From Phycisphaerae bacterium (GTDB lineage Bacteria; Planctomycetota; Phycisphaerae; Phycisphaerales; SM1A02): a DNA stretch of 7,073 nucleotides. The notes beneath the pieces were generated by a model that did not search any database, was not told the DNA's origin, and saw nothing but the letters and a program-made list of their open reading frames with translations. The translations under genes and the position numbers were made by a program. Below, in pieces: positions 5,589-7,073 of this stretch; the stretch's first letter is position 1; every line of letters begins with the position of its first letter. Location of the stretch: the NCBI GenBank assembly GCA_016873355.1, contig VGXK01000106.1, positions 1 to 7,073 on the forward strand, given 5' to 3'.

Positions 5589-6844
5589 GCGACGCGAGGC
5601 AACGCCTTCGTGATGCCGGGCGACCGGCGCTGCTTGCGCTCGGCGTGCTCGCCGCGCTCAACCTGCTCAACTACATCGATCGATATCTCATCTCGTCGCT
5701 CGTGACGCTCATGCAGGAGCCGAGGGAGAAGGGCGGGCTCTCCATCACCGACGCGGAAGCCGGCTTCGTCGGAGCGGCGTTCATGATCGTCTACACGGTG
5801 ACCGCGCCCATCTTCGGCGCGCTCGCCGATCGCATGCCGCGACTGCATCTGCTCGCGTTGGCGGTCGTGGCGTGGAGCCTGCTCACCGCAGCGTGCGGAC
5901 TGTCGGTGGGACTGTTCTCACTGATCGCATTCCGCGCGATGACCGGCGTGGGCGAGGCGGCGTACGCGTCGATCGCGCCTGCCGTGCTGGCGGACGAGTT
6001 CAAGCCCTCGGTGCGGGCGCGCGTGATGGCGATCTTCAACGCCGCGATCCCGGTCGGTGCGGCGCTCGGATTCGTGGTGGGCGGAGTGGTCGGCGGCGCC
6101 CTCGGGTGGCGCGCCGCGTTCATGGTGGTGGGACTTCCCGGAATCGTGGTCGCGATCCTCATCTACTTCCTGCGCGAACCGGTGCGGGGCGGCGCGGAGG
6201 GCGCCGGTGATGGCCACGGAGCCCGCCCGCCCGGGTTCAAGCAATCCATCGAGATGCTCATGCGACCGCGCTACGCGCTCGCCGTGCTCGGCTACGCGAT
6301 GCAGACGGCCGGATTCGGCGCGCTGGGCATGTGGGCGCCGACATTCCTCGAGAAGGTGCATGGCATGTCCCGCGACACGGCGTCGATCGGATTCGGCGGC
6401 GTGATCGTCGTCACGGGACTGATCGGCACGCTCGCGGGCGGCTTCATGAGCGATCGGCTCTTCCGAGTGACGCCGCGGGCGCACCTGCTCGTCGCCGGGG
6501 TCACCACGCTGCTTGCGGCGCCGTTCGTGGCCGCCGCGGGATGGGTGAGCGGCGAGGCCGCGGTGTGGATCTGCATCGGCATCGGCAGCCTGCTGCTCGT
6601 CATGTCGATCGGGCCGGTGAATTCCCAGCTCGTGAATCTGCTCGGGCCGCAGGAGCGGGCCACGGGCATGGCGCTGGCGATACTCGTTCTTCACCTGCTC
6701 GGCGATGTGCCGAGCATGCCGCTCACCGGAGCCGTCGCCGATTCTGCGGGTTGGCCCGCGGCGATCTCGCTCGTCGGCGCGTTCATCGCACTTGGCGGCG
6801 TGCTCTGGCTCGTCGGCGCGATGCGCGAGCCGGCTCGGCGCTAG
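5585..6844 (+). CDS. Spinster-like major facilitator superfamily transporter
   Basis: A 419-residue inner-membrane transporter with twelve likely membrane helices, roughly 14-32, 59-80, 88-105, 108-128, 147-167, 176-196, 230-250, 267-287, 300-318, 325-345, 360-380 and 392-412. A hydrophilic central loop (197-225) separates the two six-helix halves. Signatures match the spinster (Spns) branch of the MFS: LNYIDRY at the end of helix 1 (28-34), FGALADRMPR motif A after helix 2 (77-86), R117 with TGVGEAAYASIAP on helix 4 (120-132), and IFNAAIPVGAALGFVVGG on helix 5 (150-167). Animal homologues export sphingosine-1-phosphate or lysolipids; bacterial members have varied or unknown substrates, so none is assigned. 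The start is GTG 5585, whose GTGA overlaps the aroDE stop, so the two genes are co-transcribed and probably translationally coupled. Export or uptake of an aromatic-pathway compound is a guess from context. The stop codon TAG lies in the CTAG that begins the adjacent palindromic repeat. Confidence 0.92.
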   Translation: MSDARQRLRDAGRPALLALGVLAALNLLNYIDRYLISSLVTLMQEPREKGGLSITDAEAGFVGAAFMIVYTVTAPIFGALADRMPRLHLLALAVVAWSLLTAACGLSVGLFSLIAFRAMTGVGEAAYASIAPAVLADEFKPSVRARVMAIFNAAIPVGAALGFVVGGVVGGALGWRAAFMVVGLPGIVVAILIYFLREPVRGGAEGAGDGHGARPPGFKQSIEMLMRPRYALAVLGYAMQTAGFGALGMWAPTFLEKVHGMSRDTASIGFGGVIVVTGLIGTLAGGFMSDRLFRVTPRAHLLVAGVTTLLAAPFVAAAGWVSGEAAVWICIGIGSLLLVMSIGPVNSQLVNLLGPQERATGMALAILVLHLLGDVPSMPLTGAVADSAGWPAAISLVGAFIALGGVLWLVGAMREPARR

Positions 6845-7002
6845 AGCGGTTCCTCCTCATTCGTAGCGATCTGGCGGGCTGCGACTTCGTGTGGCATCGT
6901 CGGGCTCCATCGGCGGATCCTCAAGATCCGCCTGCTTCGCCCTCCTTGCCACACTCGTCTCGCCGACGCCAGCTCGCTACGCCTGAGTCGTCACCGCTCT
7001 AG
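6841..7002. repeat. Long imperfect palindrome (about 160 bp), repeat unit, MITE-like
   Basis: Nearly the whole segment folds back on itself about a centre at 6921-6922. Matching arms, from outside in: CTAGAGCGGT (6841-6850) with ACCGCTCTAG (6993-7002); CTCA (6856-6859) with TGAG (6984-6987); CGTAGCGA (6862-6869) with TCGCTACG (6974-6981); CTGGCG (6871-6876) with CGCCAG (6967-6972); GCGA (6881-6884) with TCGC (6960-6963); GTGTGGCA (6889-6896) with TGCCACAC (6947-6954); GGGC (6902-6905) with GCCC (6939-6942); and GGCGGATC (6912-6919) with GATCCGCC (6925-6932) around a CTCAA loop. All blocks are collinear within one base. There is no open frame of note. Known classes with this look are MITEs, large REP-like palindromes and structured RNAs. 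CTAG at both ends resembles the CTAG/TA target preference described for IS630-type elements, but no transposase is present. Confidence 0.8.
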
Positions 7003-7073
7003 AGCGGTTCCTCCTCATTCGTAGCGATCTGGCGGGCTGCGACTTCGTGTGGCATCGTCGGGCTCCATCGGCG
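6841..7073 (+). repeat. Tandem direct repeat, 158-bp period, second copy cut by the window edge
   Basis: Bases 6841-6915 and 6999-7073 are identical over all 75 positions compared; the match begins exactly at CTAG (6840 is G and 6998 is T) and runs to the last base of the window. The offset is 158 bases. The two units share the CTAG at 6999-7002, giving the perfect 16-bp palindrome ACCGCTCTAGAGCGGT (6993-7008) at the junction. Identity without drift implies recent duplication or homogenisation. Whether the array has more units cannot be seen. Apart from this repeat I see nothing in 6845-7073. Confidence 0.9.

Noticed and set aside
5918..6694. Minus-strand frame of 258 codons opposite the transporter
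   Set aside because: It is rich in His/Arg/Asp with no hydrophobic core or domain, mirroring the membrane protein on the other strand.
6841..7073. Possible CRISPR array at the right end
   Set aside because: The identical stretch is at least 75 bases with a 158-base period, and what lies between is part of the same palindrome, not a set of unique spacers. No cas gene is present.

Overview
The window is GC-rich bacterial DNA, tightly packed, and most likely from a planctomycete of the Phycisphaerae type. Two things point there: a secreted protein ending in a PAPG + hydrophobic stretch + RRRR sorting tag (the planctomycete-style variant of PEP-CTERM), and a fused AroD-AroE enzyme of the kind known from Planctomycetes and Chlamydiae. 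Several starts lack a Shine-Dalgarno sequence, which also fits. The assignment is an inference, because no rRNA or other phylogenetic marker is present.

Layout. Positions 1-198 hold no convincing gene. 199-708 (+) encodes a small exported protein with the PAPG/RRRR tag. 709-843 is a convergent intergenic region with three hairpins, one of which (778-805, T5 tail) looks like an intrinsic terminator for the exported protein gene. 844-3800 carries three genes on the minus strand, read right to left: a 220-residue protein resembling HugZ/DUF2470 proteins (3138-3800), phenylalanine 4-monooxygenase PhhA (2150-3067) and an M24 Xaa-Pro aminopeptidase (844-2127). The gaps of 70 and 22 bases suggest one operon. 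3801-3902 is a divergent control region containing a perfect 9-bp inverted repeat. 3903-5588 (+) is the bifunctional 3-dehydroquinate dehydratase/shikimate dehydrogenase, coupled through a GTGA overlap to a spinster-like major facilitator transporter (5585-6844). The right end (6841-7073) holds a non-coding 158-bp-period direct repeat whose unit is a long imperfect palindrome.

How the genes relate. The divergent pair links aromatic amino acid metabolism: AroDE catalyses two steps of chorismate synthesis, and PhhA converts phenylalanine to tyrosine. The transporter is translationally coupled to AroDE, but its substrate cannot be read from sequence. The aminopeptidase would release amino acids from X-Pro peptides. 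Shared regulation across the divergent region is possible but unproven.

I see no defence system, CRISPR array, transposase, tRNA or rRNA. The protein-coding part is largely ordinary metabolism. The least explained sequence is the palindromic repeat at the right end, which starts on the stop codon of the transporter gene and continues past the window.
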